From positions 1-24,817 of IMG/VR virus record IMGVR_UViG_3300013094_000012: a stretch of DNA of 24,817 nucleotides; one strand, 5' to 3'. This DNA comes from a virus. The first letter of the stretch is position 1. Every line of letters starts with the position of its first letter. The translations under genes were made by a program, and so were the position numbers. Below, piece by piece: positions 6,361 to 12,495 of this stretch. Below the pieces are notes generated by a model that was given only the letters and a program-made list of their open reading frames with translations, had not been told where the DNA came from and did not search any database.

Positions 6361-6701
6361 CGCAGCCAGTTTTTTGCAGGTGACTTACCATACAGCTTGC
6401 GGCGGTGCTTGCCGGTATTCAGCAGGTAGCTGCCATATTCTTTAGGGCTGCAGCCACGATCAGCGCCGTAACGATGCAGCGGCGGTAACATCTTTTCCTC
6501 AAAGCCACCGCGCCTGTTTTGTGTGGGCTTATCGGCCGGGGCCTGTTTTGTAGGTGTTACAGTGCCAGCACCTTTGGCGGTACGTGCTGCTGATTGTTCC
6601 GGTTCCGGTGCATTCCCCTGTGGGGTGCCTACGGTTGAGATACCACTCATTGCCGCCATTGCTGCTATGCCTAAGCCGCCTAATACTTTCTTAATACCCA
6701 T
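6357..6701 (-). CDS. Hypothetical 114-aa protein with small-residue N-terminal helix
   Basis: The start (KKVLGGLGIAAMAAMSGIS) is a Gly/Ala/Met helix that could insert in or lie on a membrane. A Pro/Thr/Gln-rich linker follows, then a basic domain with KEYGSYLLNTGKHRRKLYG. The layout, a short hydrophobic start and a basic tail, repeats in the neighbouring 64-aa and 128-aa genes, suggesting a set of small membrane- or DNA-associated virion proteins. The start at 6701 is 3 bp after the 47-aa gene. Function unknown. Confidence 0.6.
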   Translation of the reverse strand: MGIKKVLGGLGIAAMAAMSGISTVGTPQGNAPEPEQSAARTAKGAGTVTPTKQAPADKPTQNRRGGFEEKMLPPLHRYGADRGCSPKEYGSYLLNTGKHRRKLYGKSPAKNWLR

Positions 6702-6704
6702 CGT

Positions 6705-6848
6705 TTACTTTTTAGGTTTTATGATAAATTTTGCCACCACTACCGGCAGCTTTTCGTTATTGCTTTTTGCGGTGTTGAAGGCCGCGAGATACTCATTTGG
6801 TGTGAGCATCCCGCCGCCTTTCAACTGGTAATATTTTACTGCTGCCAT
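6705..6848 (-). CDS. Hypothetical 47-aa protein
   Basis: A short ORF with ATG at 6848, fitting neatly between the 129-aa gene (2-bp gap) and the 114-aa gene (3-bp gap), so the tight spacing supports it. The translation begins MAAVKYYQLKGGGMLTPNEY and ends VVVAKFIIKPKK. No membrane span or known motif. Probably a soluble basic accessory protein. Function unknown. Confidence 0.6.
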   Translation of the reverse strand: MAAVKYYQLKGGGMLTPNEYLAAFNTAKSNNEKLPVVVAKFIIKPKK

Positions 6849-6850
6849 GC

Positions 6851-7240
6851 TCACAGCTCAGCTATACGGGTGAGTACATCGGCGCTGGTGTGGCCGTCAT
6901 ATTCCGGGGCTTTTTTCAGCACATCGGCAAAGGCTTTGCAGGTATCCCACTCGGCTGAGGGTATGTGGTAGGTGATCTGCTGCCCGGCACGTTTGCCTAT
7001 ACCCAGCAGGAACCACCCTTCGGCCACTGCTGTGCCATCGCTCTGCACATCGCTTATCCATACGGGCTTGAAAGTGCTTTTAGCCATCTTTTTTGCCAGC
7101 GCTATGAAATTGGCTATACGGTGCGCGTACAGCTCATTAAAACTGTGATAGCCATCATTTAATGTGCCTACCTGCAACCCCTTACCCCGAAGGCGGTTAA
7201 TGTCGTCTTGTAGCTCGTTGAGCGCGTCCTCTTGTGTCAT
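6851..7240 (-). CDS. Conserved phage-type protein (GYHSFNELYAHR ... DGHTSADVLTRI)
   Basis: 129 aa. I recall the segments DGYHSFNELYAHRIANFIAL, the central GWFLLGIGKRAGQQITYHIP and the C-terminal EYDGHTSADVLTRI from uncharacterised proteins spread among phages and prophages. The function of that family is not known to me. It is soluble, with an N-terminal helix (LNELQDDINRLRGKG). Located right after the ATPase gene (10-bp gap) in the same operon. Family resemblance is from memory and was not searched. Confidence 0.7.
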   Translation of the reverse strand: MTQEDALNELQDDINRLRGKGLQVGTLNDGYHSFNELYAHRIANFIALAKKMAKSTFKPVWISDVQSDGTAVAEGWFLLGIGKRAGQQITYHIPSAEWDTCKAFADVLKKAPEYDGHTSADVLTRIAEL

Positions 7241-7250
7241 AGTTTAAAAT

Positions 7251-7841
7251 TTAAGCCAGTTGTATGCGCTCACCGTAGTAGTGATCGCCGTTTTCATATC
7301 TTTCTGCTATACGCCTCTGTGCCGCCTGCAGCACCTTCGCTTTTGGTATCAGGTGTGCTTTGTGCCGGAACTCATCTACCTGGTGAAACAGTATAATATT
7401 GTTCGCCCACTTTAGAAGCCGTATAGGGATTTCGCTTGCACTGTGATAAATGAAGTATATCTCCACATTGTATTTCCTGCGTTGTTTTCCCAACTTCCGA
7501 AGGGCGGGAATAGGTTCATCTCCGTTGAACATTTGCTCTTTATATTCGCCCGCCTCATCCAGCACTATCATCCCATTTCTGTATTTCTTTGCGCATGCTG
7601 CCAAAAAAACATCGCAGGGTACCGTATCCGCATCTATGCACACTTTGCCGCCGCGGTAACTGGTTAGCGGTATAGCAGGCATACCTTTGAACGGGTTACC
7701 ATTAAGATCGATGCTCTCTACATATACCAGCACGTTTTTAAAGTGGGTTTCCTTTATCCGCTCATCAATAAACGTGCTTTTGCCTGTGCCATTAGTGCCA
7801 CAGACAATGTTCCATCGTGCATATTTATCGTTACCTACCAC
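7251..7841 (-). CDS. P-loop ATPase, putative genome-packaging ATPase (FtsK/HerA or A32-like)
   Basis: 196 aa. Walker A is GTNGTGKST (residues 15-23) and Walker B is MIVLDE (91-96), followed by AGEY. A further motif, IYFIYHSASEIP (128-139), stands where packaging ATPases and Zot-like proteins carry their sensor region, then WANNIILFHQ. Length and motif order are close to the packaging ATPases of PRD1- and PM2-type tailless viruses (about 200-230 aa), which power DNA entry at one capsid vertex. A Zot-like secretion ATPase is the alternative, but those usually have a membrane span, which is absent here. The start is GTG at 7841, 4 bp after the previous stop; no ATG lies nearby in frame. No terminase is present in the circle, supporting the packaging role. 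Confidence 0.75.
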   Translation of the reverse strand: MVGNDKYARWNIVCGTNGTGKSTFIDERIKETHFKNVLVYVESIDLNGNPFKGMPAIPLTSYRGGKVCIDADTVPCDVFLAACAKKYRNGMIVLDEAGEYKEQMFNGDEPIPALRKLGKQRRKYNVEIYFIYHSASEIPIRLLKWANNIILFHQVDEFRHKAHLIPKAKVLQAAQRRIAERYENGDHYYGERIQLA

Positions 7842-7845
7842 TTAG

Positions 7846-8097
7846 TTACTTTTTAATTTCTGGCCATTCCCACCAGCCTATTTGGCCTGCAATGAATTTC
7901 GATTTGTGCGGTACTGATCTGATAAAAGCTATTGGCCCTGAAAAGGCAGGTATCATTACATGCAGATCGGGGTAATTATCATCATTATTGACAATCGCCG
8001 GGTATTTCTCCGCAACCGGCACCCCTTCCAGCGAATCTTTTGTGGCGGGGAAAAAATGAACAATGCGCCCGCATGTAGGTTGAAAAAAATCGTTCAT
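7846..8097 (-). CDS. Small phage beta-barrel-like protein (GRIVHFFP ... GWWEWPE)
   Basis: 83 aa. The sequence opens with GRIVHFFP, continues with YPAIVNN and DLHVMIP, and ends IGWWEWPE. I recall this order (a GxIVHYFP start, a PAIV segment, a hydrophobic strand, a closing W-W-P) from many short phage proteins near structural or lysis genes, probably a small beta-barrel. Function in those phages is not established. It lies 2 bp after the 282-aa gene. The 246-aa protein at 23998-24738 has a similar segment. Confidence 0.65.
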   Translation of the reverse strand: MNDFFQPTCGRIVHFFPATKDSLEGVPVAEKYPAIVNNDDNYPDLHVMIPAFSGPIAFIRSVPHKSKFIAGQIGWWEWPEIKK

Positions 8098-8099
8098 CG

Positions 8100-8948
8100 T
8101 TAGTCCTTATTTATGGTTATACCCAGCCGGGCAAAGTCTGATTGTTTGCAGTCGAACGCGGCACAGAGCAGGTCTACTTCGTTATTCGCCGGTACGGCAA
8201 GTATCTTTTGCAGATCGTCCATGCTTGGTTTTTCCAGCTTCGGTTTACCCTCGCCCTTGCGGTCTTTTATGTAGTCGCCGCGCCTGTCTACCTTGTAGTA
8301 GCCATCTATGTACAGCATGTAGTTCTTACGCTCTATGGTGCTGCCTGCTGTGGCGGCTACAGCGCCCATCTTACCGGCATCGGCACGGCCTGCAGCATTG
8401 GCCTTATTGGTCTTGTTTATGGTAAATGCCTTTGTTGCCTGGTCGAACTTCATACCGCCATATACCAGCAGCAGCGGTATCCATGCAGGTACTTTTTCAA
8501 TGATGGTATCCATGTATGGCTCTAACGATATAAGCAGCCATTCGCGGCTCTCTTCATCGTACATGAAGGGGCTTTTATCATCAGTACCTGCCATCTTTGC
8601 AAAAAGCCAGGCACTGCCTTTTTCCTCCATTCTCAGGTAGGTGCGCAATGTCTTTTTCTTATACTCTTCGCTTAGTATAGCGGGCTTGCGGCCTTTGTCG
8701 CTTTCGCCTGGTTCCTCTTCAAGCTCGTCCGGTTCAAGGTCGTTTTCTTTAAATAACGGCTCGTCCGGGTTTACTGGTGGCGCATCGGGTGCAGGGCCGG
8801 GCGGCGGTGGCGGTATGTTATACTTTATAGGCCCATCGAATGGTGCAGGGCCACCCAGTGCCGGTGTAGTAGGCTTCTTTACCTCTTCGATAAATGAATT
8901 TAGGTCGGTGCTGCTGCCTGTGCTTATTGGCTCGTTATTGTCCGGCAT
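8100..8948 (-). CDS. Hypothetical 282-aa protein with Pro-rich N-terminus
   Basis: Residues 1-85 are disordered, first proline-rich (IPPPPPGPAPDAPP), then acidic (NDLEPDELEEEPGE). Residues 95-190 are a helical domain with one hydrophobic stretch (WIPLLLVYGGM) that may be a membrane or buried helix. The C-terminal part is charged and contains KNYMLYIDGYYKVDRRGDYI. The ATG at 8948 overlaps the end of the 114-aa gene by 14 bp. Together with the ATPase gene it could belong to a packaging or portal-vertex complex, but I recognise no domain. Confidence 0.65.
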   Translation of the reverse strand: MPDNNEPISTGSSTDLNSFIEEVKKPTTPALGGPAPFDGPIKYNIPPPPPGPAPDAPPVNPDEPLFKENDLEPDELEEEPGESDKGRKPAILSEEYKKKTLRTYLRMEEKGSAWLFAKMAGTDDKSPFMYDEESREWLLISLEPYMDTIIEKVPAWIPLLLVYGGMKFDQATKAFTINKTNKANAAGRADAGKMGAVAATAGSTIERKNYMLYIDGYYKVDRRGDYIKDRKGEGKPKLEKPSMDDLQKILAVPANNEVDLLCAAFDCKQSDFARLGITINKD

Positions 8949-9279
8949 TGAAGATCATATTTACAAGTGTGTGAACGTCTGACTGTGTTATATCGCGTAA
9001 ATAGATTTCGCGGATAAGCTCTAAGCGCGATTCCTCATTTCGGTGATATATGCCTATGGTTATGTTGCCGATGCTGCCCTCAGCGGTGATCACATATTGC
9101 TTGCCGGTCTTTTTCTGCAGATCAGCGAGGCCCTGTATCATGGCGCTGGCGGCTTTATTTATATTATCCTGCGTGGCAAACTCATTAACGAGCTTACCCA
9201 CTGCATTTTTCATCTTGGCTTTGTCGCCGCCTGCGCTGATCAATGGCGTTATCGCCATCATTATTTTTGCCATGTTCAT
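8935..9279 (-). CDS. Hypothetical 114-aa protein
   Basis: An N-terminal half of small and basic residues (MAKIMMAITPLISAGGDKAK) is followed by a predicted helix-strand domain with QYVITAEGSIGNITIGIYHR and a helical end (SDVHTLVNMIFNAGQ). No signal peptide or clear span. The ATG at 9279 is 2 bp after the winged-helix-like gene, and its last 14 bp overlap the next gene. Second gene of this operon. Function unknown. Confidence 0.65.
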   Translation of the reverse strand: MNMAKIMMAITPLISAGGDKAKMKNAVGKLVNEFATQDNINKAASAMIQGLADLQKKTGKQYVITAEGSIGNITIGIYHRNEESRLELIREIYLRDITQSDVHTLVNMIFNAGQ

Positions 9280-9281
9280 AG

Positions 9282-9527
9282 TCAGCTCTGTGTTTTACGT
9301 TTGTTTATAATGTAGCCGGTGGCGCGGCTTCTGCCTGCGCGTACCTGCTGGGTTATGATAACAGAATTTTCGGGGTTTACCCGCTGCAGCTCCCGGAGGA
9401 TAATACGCGCCGTCTTGGGTGTTATTGGCATATCTTCTGCTGTTAATTTTTTTATGAGCAAGCCAGCGGTAATGGGGTGCGTGGCTTGTTTCAGCATATC
9501 CCACACCTTAAACCGGATAACGCCCAT
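9282..9527 (-). CDS. Winged-helix-like DNA-binding protein, first gene of the second leftward operon
   Basis: 81 aa from ATG at 9527. The pattern IRFKVWDMLKQATHPITAGL, then KTARIILRELQRVN, then a strand pair with basic residues (VIITQQVRAGRSRATGYII) reads as a small winged helix: recognition helix followed by a beta wing. The frame remains open up to an ATG at 9710, but that start lies inside a terminator hairpin and upstream of the promoter and operator, so it cannot be used by this transcript. A TTG at 9575 is a possible alternative. As first gene under an operator it may control virion genes (inference). Confidence 0.65.
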   Translation of the reverse strand: MGVIRFKVWDMLKQATHPITAGLLIKKLTAEDMPITPKTARIILRELQRVNPENSVIITQQVRAGRSRATGYIINKRKTQS

Positions 9528-9593
9528 GCCTGTTGGGTTAATGCCTGCAGTGCTGCTTTTTTCGGCGGGTATCAATGGTGTATGTGTGTGATT

Positions 9594-9624
9594 TGTAAAG
9601 TCAAATGTAAAGAATTTCTTTACG
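9594..9624. promoter_or_regulatory. Operator site 2
   Basis: TGTAAAG at 9594 and 9606 and CTTTACG at 9618 repeat the 12-bp register of site 1, with the last two forming a palindrome around a 5-nt centre (one outer base differs from the full form). CAAATGTAAAG around the second unit is identical to site 1. It overlaps the promoter of the ATPase operon. Confidence 0.85.
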
Positions 9625-9632
9625 TAAACAAT
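9602..9632 (-). promoter_or_regulatory. Promoter of the second leftward operon
   Basis: On the minus strand ATTG (9632-9629), a 19-nt spacer and TACATTTG (9609-9602) match the Bacteroidota promoter form with one change in the -33 box. The -7 box is identical to the early promoter at 2254-2261, and the operator palindrome fills the spacer in the same way. Predicted transcripts start near 9595. Confidence 0.7.
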
Positions 9633-9679
9633 AATATTGTTGTTTTTTATAAAGATTATTGTTGTTTTTCGCAAACAAA

Positions 9680-9707
9680 ATACCCCTGCCTTACGGGGCA
9701 GGGGTAT
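9680..9707 (-). terminator. Leftward intrinsic terminator at the end of the virion/lysis block
   Basis: A perfect 11-bp GC-rich stem (9680-9690 with 9697-9707) and 6-nt loop are followed on the minus strand by TTTTG. It closes the transcript that ends with the 52-aa basic gene and insulates the operator-controlled promoter just downstream. Confidence 0.85.
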
Positions 9708-9761
9708 CATAGCGCGGCCACTGTTTGTATCAGGTATCAGCCGGGCGGATAAACGAGGTGG

Positions 9762-9920
9762 TTACTTTTTCCATGCTTCTTTTACGCAGGTCTGCCACTT
9801 TTTACCGGGGCTTTTCTTGCGGATGGCTTTTGCTTTCGCCATAGCTTTTTTCATGCGGGCTTTGTTTGCTGCCTTGCCTGCTGTCTTTTTTGGTGCTGCT
9901 TTTTTCTTAGCGGTTGCCAT
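9762..9920 (-). CDS. Lys/Ala-rich histone-like small protein
   Basis: 52 aa from ATG at 9920 to TAA at 9762-9764. The translation is dominated by Lys and Ala (MATAKKKAAPKKTAGKAANK, then ARMKKAMAKAKAIRKKSPGK) with a final helix KWQTCVKEAWKK. The composition matches DNA-condensing proteins such as histone H1-like tails and viral core proteins. It is the last gene before the terminator at 9680-9707. A role in compacting the genome in the virion is inferred. Its upstream sequence is a near copy of that of the next gene to the right. Confidence 0.7.
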   Translation of the reverse strand: MATAKKKAAPKKTAGKAANKARMKKAMAKAKAIRKKSPGKKWQTCVKEAWKK

Positions 9921-9943
9921 TGTGTAATTATTAAGGGATGAAC
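9921..9943 (-). repeat. 23-bp intergenic repeat, copy 1
   Basis: A 23-bp segment directly upstream of the 52-aa start is identical to 10103-10125 upstream of the 51-aa start. It includes the end of one gene's context and the ribosome entry region of the next, so the two small genes share the same translation start environment. Confidence 0.8.
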
Positions 9944-9944
9944 A

Positions 9945-10100
9945 TTACATTTTATAGAACACCACCATTGATGTTTTACTATCTTTAAAAGAGGCCGCTT
10001 TTGCCTTGGCTTGTTTTTCAGTAAGCCCTTGAGCTATTAACGTCCTTTTTGTTGATTTGAAATAAAGCCTTACAACTTTATATCTGTCTTGCGCTGCCAT
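9945..10100 (-). CDS. Small basic 51-aa phage-type protein
   Basis: ATG at 10100, stop TAA at 9945-9947. The sequence runs RYKVVRLYFKSTKRTLIAQG, then LTEKQAKAKAASFKDSKT. The form YKVVR-x-(F/Y)-S-x-R-x-I-x-GLT-x-x-(E/K)A recalls small accessory proteins of microviruses and other phages that I know only as uncharacterised. It is basic and soluble. It starts 12 bp after the spanin-like gene ends, and the intervening repeat recurs before the next gene. Family resemblance is from memory. Confidence 0.65.
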   Translation of the reverse strand: MAAQDRYKVVRLYFKSTKRTLIAQGLTEKQAKAKAASFKDSKTSMVVFYKM

Positions 10101-10102
10101 TG

Positions 10103-10125
10103 TGTGTAATTATTAAGGGATGAAC
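10103..10125 (-). repeat. 23-bp intergenic repeat, copy 2
   Basis: Identical to 9921-9943. This copy contains the last codons and the stop of the spanin-like gene (10113), so the repeat probably arose by duplication of a gene end plus the following translation start region. Confidence 0.8.
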
Positions 10126-10697
10126 TTAAAAAATTTGAGTGTGCGTATCACCACTTCCAGTACCAGAAATGCAATAACACAGATCACGGTTATTTTCAGC
10201 CATAGCGGCCACTTGCTTTTCACCAGCTTGTCGTAGGTGATTACTGAAGCATCGCTGCTTTCGGCTGTGGTGGATCTGCTGAGGTGTGCTATACTGTCGG
10301 TCTGCGCGGTGGTCACTTCGGTGAGCATGGCTATAACGGCCCTGAGGCTATCATCGCGGCAATCTATGGTAATGCGCCCGGCAGTATCCACGGTTACTGT
10401 ACTGTGCAGGTTCCCGTTACCGGCTGTGAAGCTGTGGGCGGTATGGGTGGCCGTGAGCTGCCCGGCGCTGAATGTCTGCGATACATCGTATGCAGGCAGG
10501 GTAATAACCGTATCATGTATGCGCACCGTTTCCTTTACTATATGATCATGCACAGCCGTATCGTGTACAAATACCTTCAGGGTATCGTGTACAGCGGTAG
10601 TGCTGGTAATGGTGTGCTTTGTGCTTACGCAGCCAGTGTGCAGGAGCAGGAGGCAGGAGGCAGATAGCGCGAGTAATAAATTCCGTAGTGCTTTCAT
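10113..10697 (-). CDS. Putative unimolecular spanin (lipoprotein with C-terminal span)
   Basis: 194 aa. The N-terminus is a lipoprotein-like signal (hydrophobic 7-19, then LHTGC with Cys23; the -3 residue is His, tolerable only under the loose Bacteroidota lipobox). The centre is a Thr/His/Asp-rich region predicted to be beta-structured (VHDTLKVFVHDTAVHDHIV). Residues about 163-184 (WPLWLKITVICVIAFLVLEV) form a transmembrane helix with a basic end. An outer-membrane lipid anchor plus an inner-membrane C-terminal span is the defining layout of u-spanins such as T1 gp11, which fuse the two membranes at lysis. It follows the holin-like gene by 3 bp, which supports a lysis role. Confidence 0.65.
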   Translation of the reverse strand: MKALRNLLLALSASCLLLLHTGCVSTKHTITSTTAVHDTLKVFVHDTAVHDHIVKETVRIHDTVITLPAYDVSQTFSAGQLTATHTAHSFTAGNGNLHSTVTVDTAGRITIDCRDDSLRAVIAMLTEVTTAQTDSIAHLSRSTTAESSDASVITYDKLVKSKWPLWLKITVICVIAFLVLEVVIRTLKFFKFIP

Positions 10698-10700
10698 GGC

Positions 10701-10970
10701 TTATTGATGTGATTGTGTAAACTGCTTGATGAGGTCTTTACATTCCTGCATCATCTGCGTGTTGTTATCAATGATCTGCATCATCTTGCAGCGATCATCG
10801 GCCATGTAGGCTTCCAGCTTGTCGTTAAGTGCCTGGTTGGCGGTTTCGCTGGCTTTGTGCTGCTGGTTGAACCATATAACGGCAAAAACGAGCAGGGTAA
10901 CTACCGGCCCCTGGTTGATGAGGTTGGCGATACTAAGGCCGGGCAATATTTGTAAGATGAGCTGGTGCAT
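10701..10970 (-). CDS. Holin-like protein (BhlA/UviB-like layout)
   Basis: 89 aa. One span at about 20-36 follows a short N-terminus (NQGPVVTLLVFAVIWFNQQ). A charged helix continues to the end (KLEAYMADDRCKMMQIIDNN and onward). One span, the QGP start and the long C-terminal helix match the BhlA/UviB holin-like family as I remember it. Holins permeabilise the inner membrane to release or activate the endolysin. The spanin-like gene is next and the lysozyme is three genes upstream on the same strand. A virion membrane protein is the alternative. Confidence 0.6.
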   Translation of the reverse strand: MHQLILQILPGLSIANLINQGPVVTLLVFAVIWFNQQHKASETANQALNDKLEAYMADDRCKMMQIIDNNTQMMQECKDLIKQFTQSHQ

Positions 10971-11003
10971 GCGTTTTAGTTTTCAGTTATCAGTTATCAG
11001 CTG

Positions 11004-11123
11004 TCAGGCGCTGAAAGATTTATTTATCAGGTTGGTTGTACTGCCGTTGCCTGCGTATACCACTATGGCATACCAGGCAGCGGCTATAACGGCCAGCAAT
11101 ACTATGAGCCATACGTACCGCAT
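11004..11123 (-). CDS. 39-aa single-span membrane protein
   Basis: ATG at 11123-11121 overlaps the stop of the upstream gene as TAATG. The translation begins RYVWLIVLLAVIAAAWYAIV and ends NLINKSFSA: one membrane helix with a short basic start, then a polar tail. Overlap with the neighbouring stop codon supports real translation. Probably a small virion or lysis membrane protein. No family recognised. Confidence 0.65.
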   Translation of the reverse strand: MRYVWLIVLLAVIAAAWYAIVVYAGNGSTTNLINKSFSA

Positions 11124-11560
11124 TAGCCCAGCGATAATATGCCGCTGGTAGCCATAGGCTTAGCAGGCGCTTTACCTAATACGGTTACAGGGCTGGTGAG
11201 CACGGGTGTTTTTGCCGCTATGCTTACAAAGCCACCGGCAGGCTTGCCTGTTGTGGGCGCTGGTGTGGGCTTGCCTGCAGCCGGTGTAGCTACGGGCAAT
11301 GTTACCGTAGTGCTGCCACTGGGTGTGGTAGTGGTGGTGGTAGCTGCAATGGTTGTTACTCCACTGGGCGATGTAGGCGGCGCCGCAAAAGGCGAACCAG
11401 TGGCGCTGCCGGTGGCTGTGCCTGTAGTGGTAGTGCTGCCGGGTGTGCCGGTGCCCGTGGTGGTAGTGCCGGGAGCTGGTGTGCCGTACTTGGTATAGAG
11501 CCAGTAAATGCCTGCTGCCGCAATGATGGCCACGCCGATGTAGATGTAGGTCTTTTTCAT
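11123..11560 (-). CDS. Single-span protein with Thr/Pro/Gly-rich tail
   Basis: 145 aa. After MKKTYIYIGVAIIAAAGIYW (one span, residues 4-22) the rest is low-complexity: Thr, Gly, Pro, Ala and Ser, with runs such as TTTTGTGTPGSTTTTGT. The end (KTPVLTSPVTVLGKAPAK) is beta-like. The charge pattern predicts a cytoplasmic N-terminus and an exported tail. Tails of this kind act as flexible spacers, so this could be a membrane-to-capsid linker in a virion with an internal membrane (inference). Start and stop codons overlap both neighbours as TAATG. Confidence 0.7.
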   Translation of the reverse strand: MKKTYIYIGVAIIAAAGIYWLYTKYGTPAPGTTTTGTGTPGSTTTTGTATGSATGSPFAAPPTSPSGVTTIAATTTTTTPSGSTTVTLPVATPAAGKPTPAPTTGKPAGGFVSIAAKTPVLTSPVTVLGKAPAKPMATSGILSLG

Positions 11561-11853
11561 TATGCTAATGTTTGTACGGTTGTTTCAAATTGGTTAAAAG
11601 ATGCCTGGCTTTGATTAAAGAGCGCATCCCATATGCTTGGGTCTCCGCCTGCTACTGCAGTAGTGCCGGAAGTGGGTGTACTTCCCACCGATCCCGGAGG
11701 ATAATACGCGCCCGCACTGTTTCCCGCTCCCTGATTGCCTGCCCCTGCCGCCTGCCCCTGTGTCTTGCCATGTGCTACAGAAAGGTGCATGATCACCATA
11801 ACGATAACCAGTATGCCCAGTGCGTAGAGTATGATCTTCATTGTCTTGCTCAT
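11560..11853 (-). CDS. Single-span small virion-type membrane protein
   Basis: 97 aa. Residues 6-24 (KIILYALGILVIVMVIMHLS) form one span, followed by a Gly/Ala/Ser linker and a polar end with DPSIWDALFNQSQASFNQFE. The ATG at 11853 overlaps, as ATGA, the stop of the alternative (-1) frame of the lysozyme gene, not the stop of the lysozyme frame itself. That is good evidence that the alternative frame is translated. Function unknown, likely structural. Confidence 0.7.
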   Translation of the reverse strand: MSKTMKIILYALGILVIVMVIMHLSVAHGKTQGQAAGAGNQGAGNSAGAYYPPGSVGSTPTSGTTAVAGGDPSIWDALFNQSQASFNQFETTVQTLA

Positions 11854-11987
11854 CTTTTCAGCTTTATTATGGTAAAAATTATTATTGCTATCAGTAACAG
11901 TATCAGCAGGCTGGTGACAAGGGTGCTGTTATTCTTCACCCAGTCGGCTATATGCGGGAAAAATCCGCTTAGCTTGTCTGCTGTTTG
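11850..11987 (-). other. -1 frame extension of the lysozyme: transmembrane tail
   Basis: In the -1 frame relative to the lysozyme, from CAA at 11987-11985, 45 codons stay open to TGA at 11852-11850. They encode a polar linker (QTADKLSGFFPHIADWVKNN) and a strong membrane helix (STLVTSLLILLLIAIIIFTI). No ATG exists in this segment. The frame would be reached by -1 slippage on the T9 run at 11988-11996, by a one-base homopolymer error in the sequence, or as a separate 29-aa gene from GTG at 11939. Its TGA overlaps the next gene's ATG. Confidence 0.6.
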
Positions 11988-12484
11988 AAAAAAAAAGACG
12001 GTGTCCACGGGGTGTCAGAAAATGCCACCTCAAAGTCCTGCCGGTTTACGCGCTGGTTGGTAGGGCTGTGTATATCCCAGTTGGCAGCGAGGTATGTTTG
12101 TACACTGTCGGCATCGTAGCTGTTAGCCAGCAGGCCCGCGCGCAGATTGCTGCTTGCGTAGGCGCTGGCACCATGGCCCCAAATAAAGTGCGCTACAGCC
12201 AGCATGGCATTATAGTCGTAGCCTGCATTTTGCAGCTCCGTTACATACTGGTCTATATCCAGCGTGTCGTAGTCGTTATTAAACAGCTGCTGCACCTGTG
12301 CATCGCTTATGCTGTCGCCTATGCTTAGGTTATCGCCCGGCTCTACCAGGTGACCTATACCCACTGTGGCAAGCCCCTTGATATCGGCATATACCACATT
12401 GCGCTTACCCTCCCGCATATCGCAGTAAGGATAGAATACGTCCTTAAAATCTGTGTCTGTGCCCTGATAATTTACCGTTGCCAT
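11969..12484 (-). CDS. Phage lysozyme (GH24, T4-like) ending at a slippery T9 run
   Basis: 171 aa. The catalytic set of T4-type lysozymes is present with exact spacing: Glu25, Asp34 (9 later) and Thr40 (6 later) in REGKRNVVYADIKGLATVGI, followed by GH. It cleaves the N-acetylmuramic acid to N-acetylglucosamine bond of peptidoglycan. No signal peptide is visible. The zero frame ends PSFFFKQQTS. The codons TTT TTT TTC there form the heptamer T-TTT-TTC, a classic -1 slippery pattern, and the -1 frame adds a membrane anchor. A soluble endolysin and a membrane-bound virion lysozyme could both be made. It lies between the peptidoglycan-binding protein and the holin-like gene. Confidence 0.88.
   Translation of the reverse strand: MATVNYQGTDTDFKDVFYPYCDMREGKRNVVYADIKGLATVGIGHLVEPGDNLSIGDSISDAQVQQLFNNDYDTLDIDQYVTELQNAGYDYNAMLAVAHFIWGHGASAYASSNLRAGLLANSYDADSVQTYLAANWDIHSPTNQRVNRQDFEVAFSDTPWTPSFFFKQQTS
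11988..11996 (-). promoter_or_regulatory. Slippery homopolymer, candidate -1 frameshift site
   Basis: Nine consecutive T on the minus strand near the 3' end of the lysozyme gene. In the lysozyme frame the heptamer T-TTT-TTC allows both tRNAs to re-pair after a one-base slip. The run is also a place where sequencing errors occur. Confidence 0.55.
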
Positions 12485-12495
12485 TGTATAAAAAG

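Noticed and set aside
9528-9710. N-terminal extension of the winged-helix-like gene to the ATG at 9710.
   Set aside because: It would run through a terminator hairpin, a promoter and the operator. The added residues are AT-driven low-information sequence.
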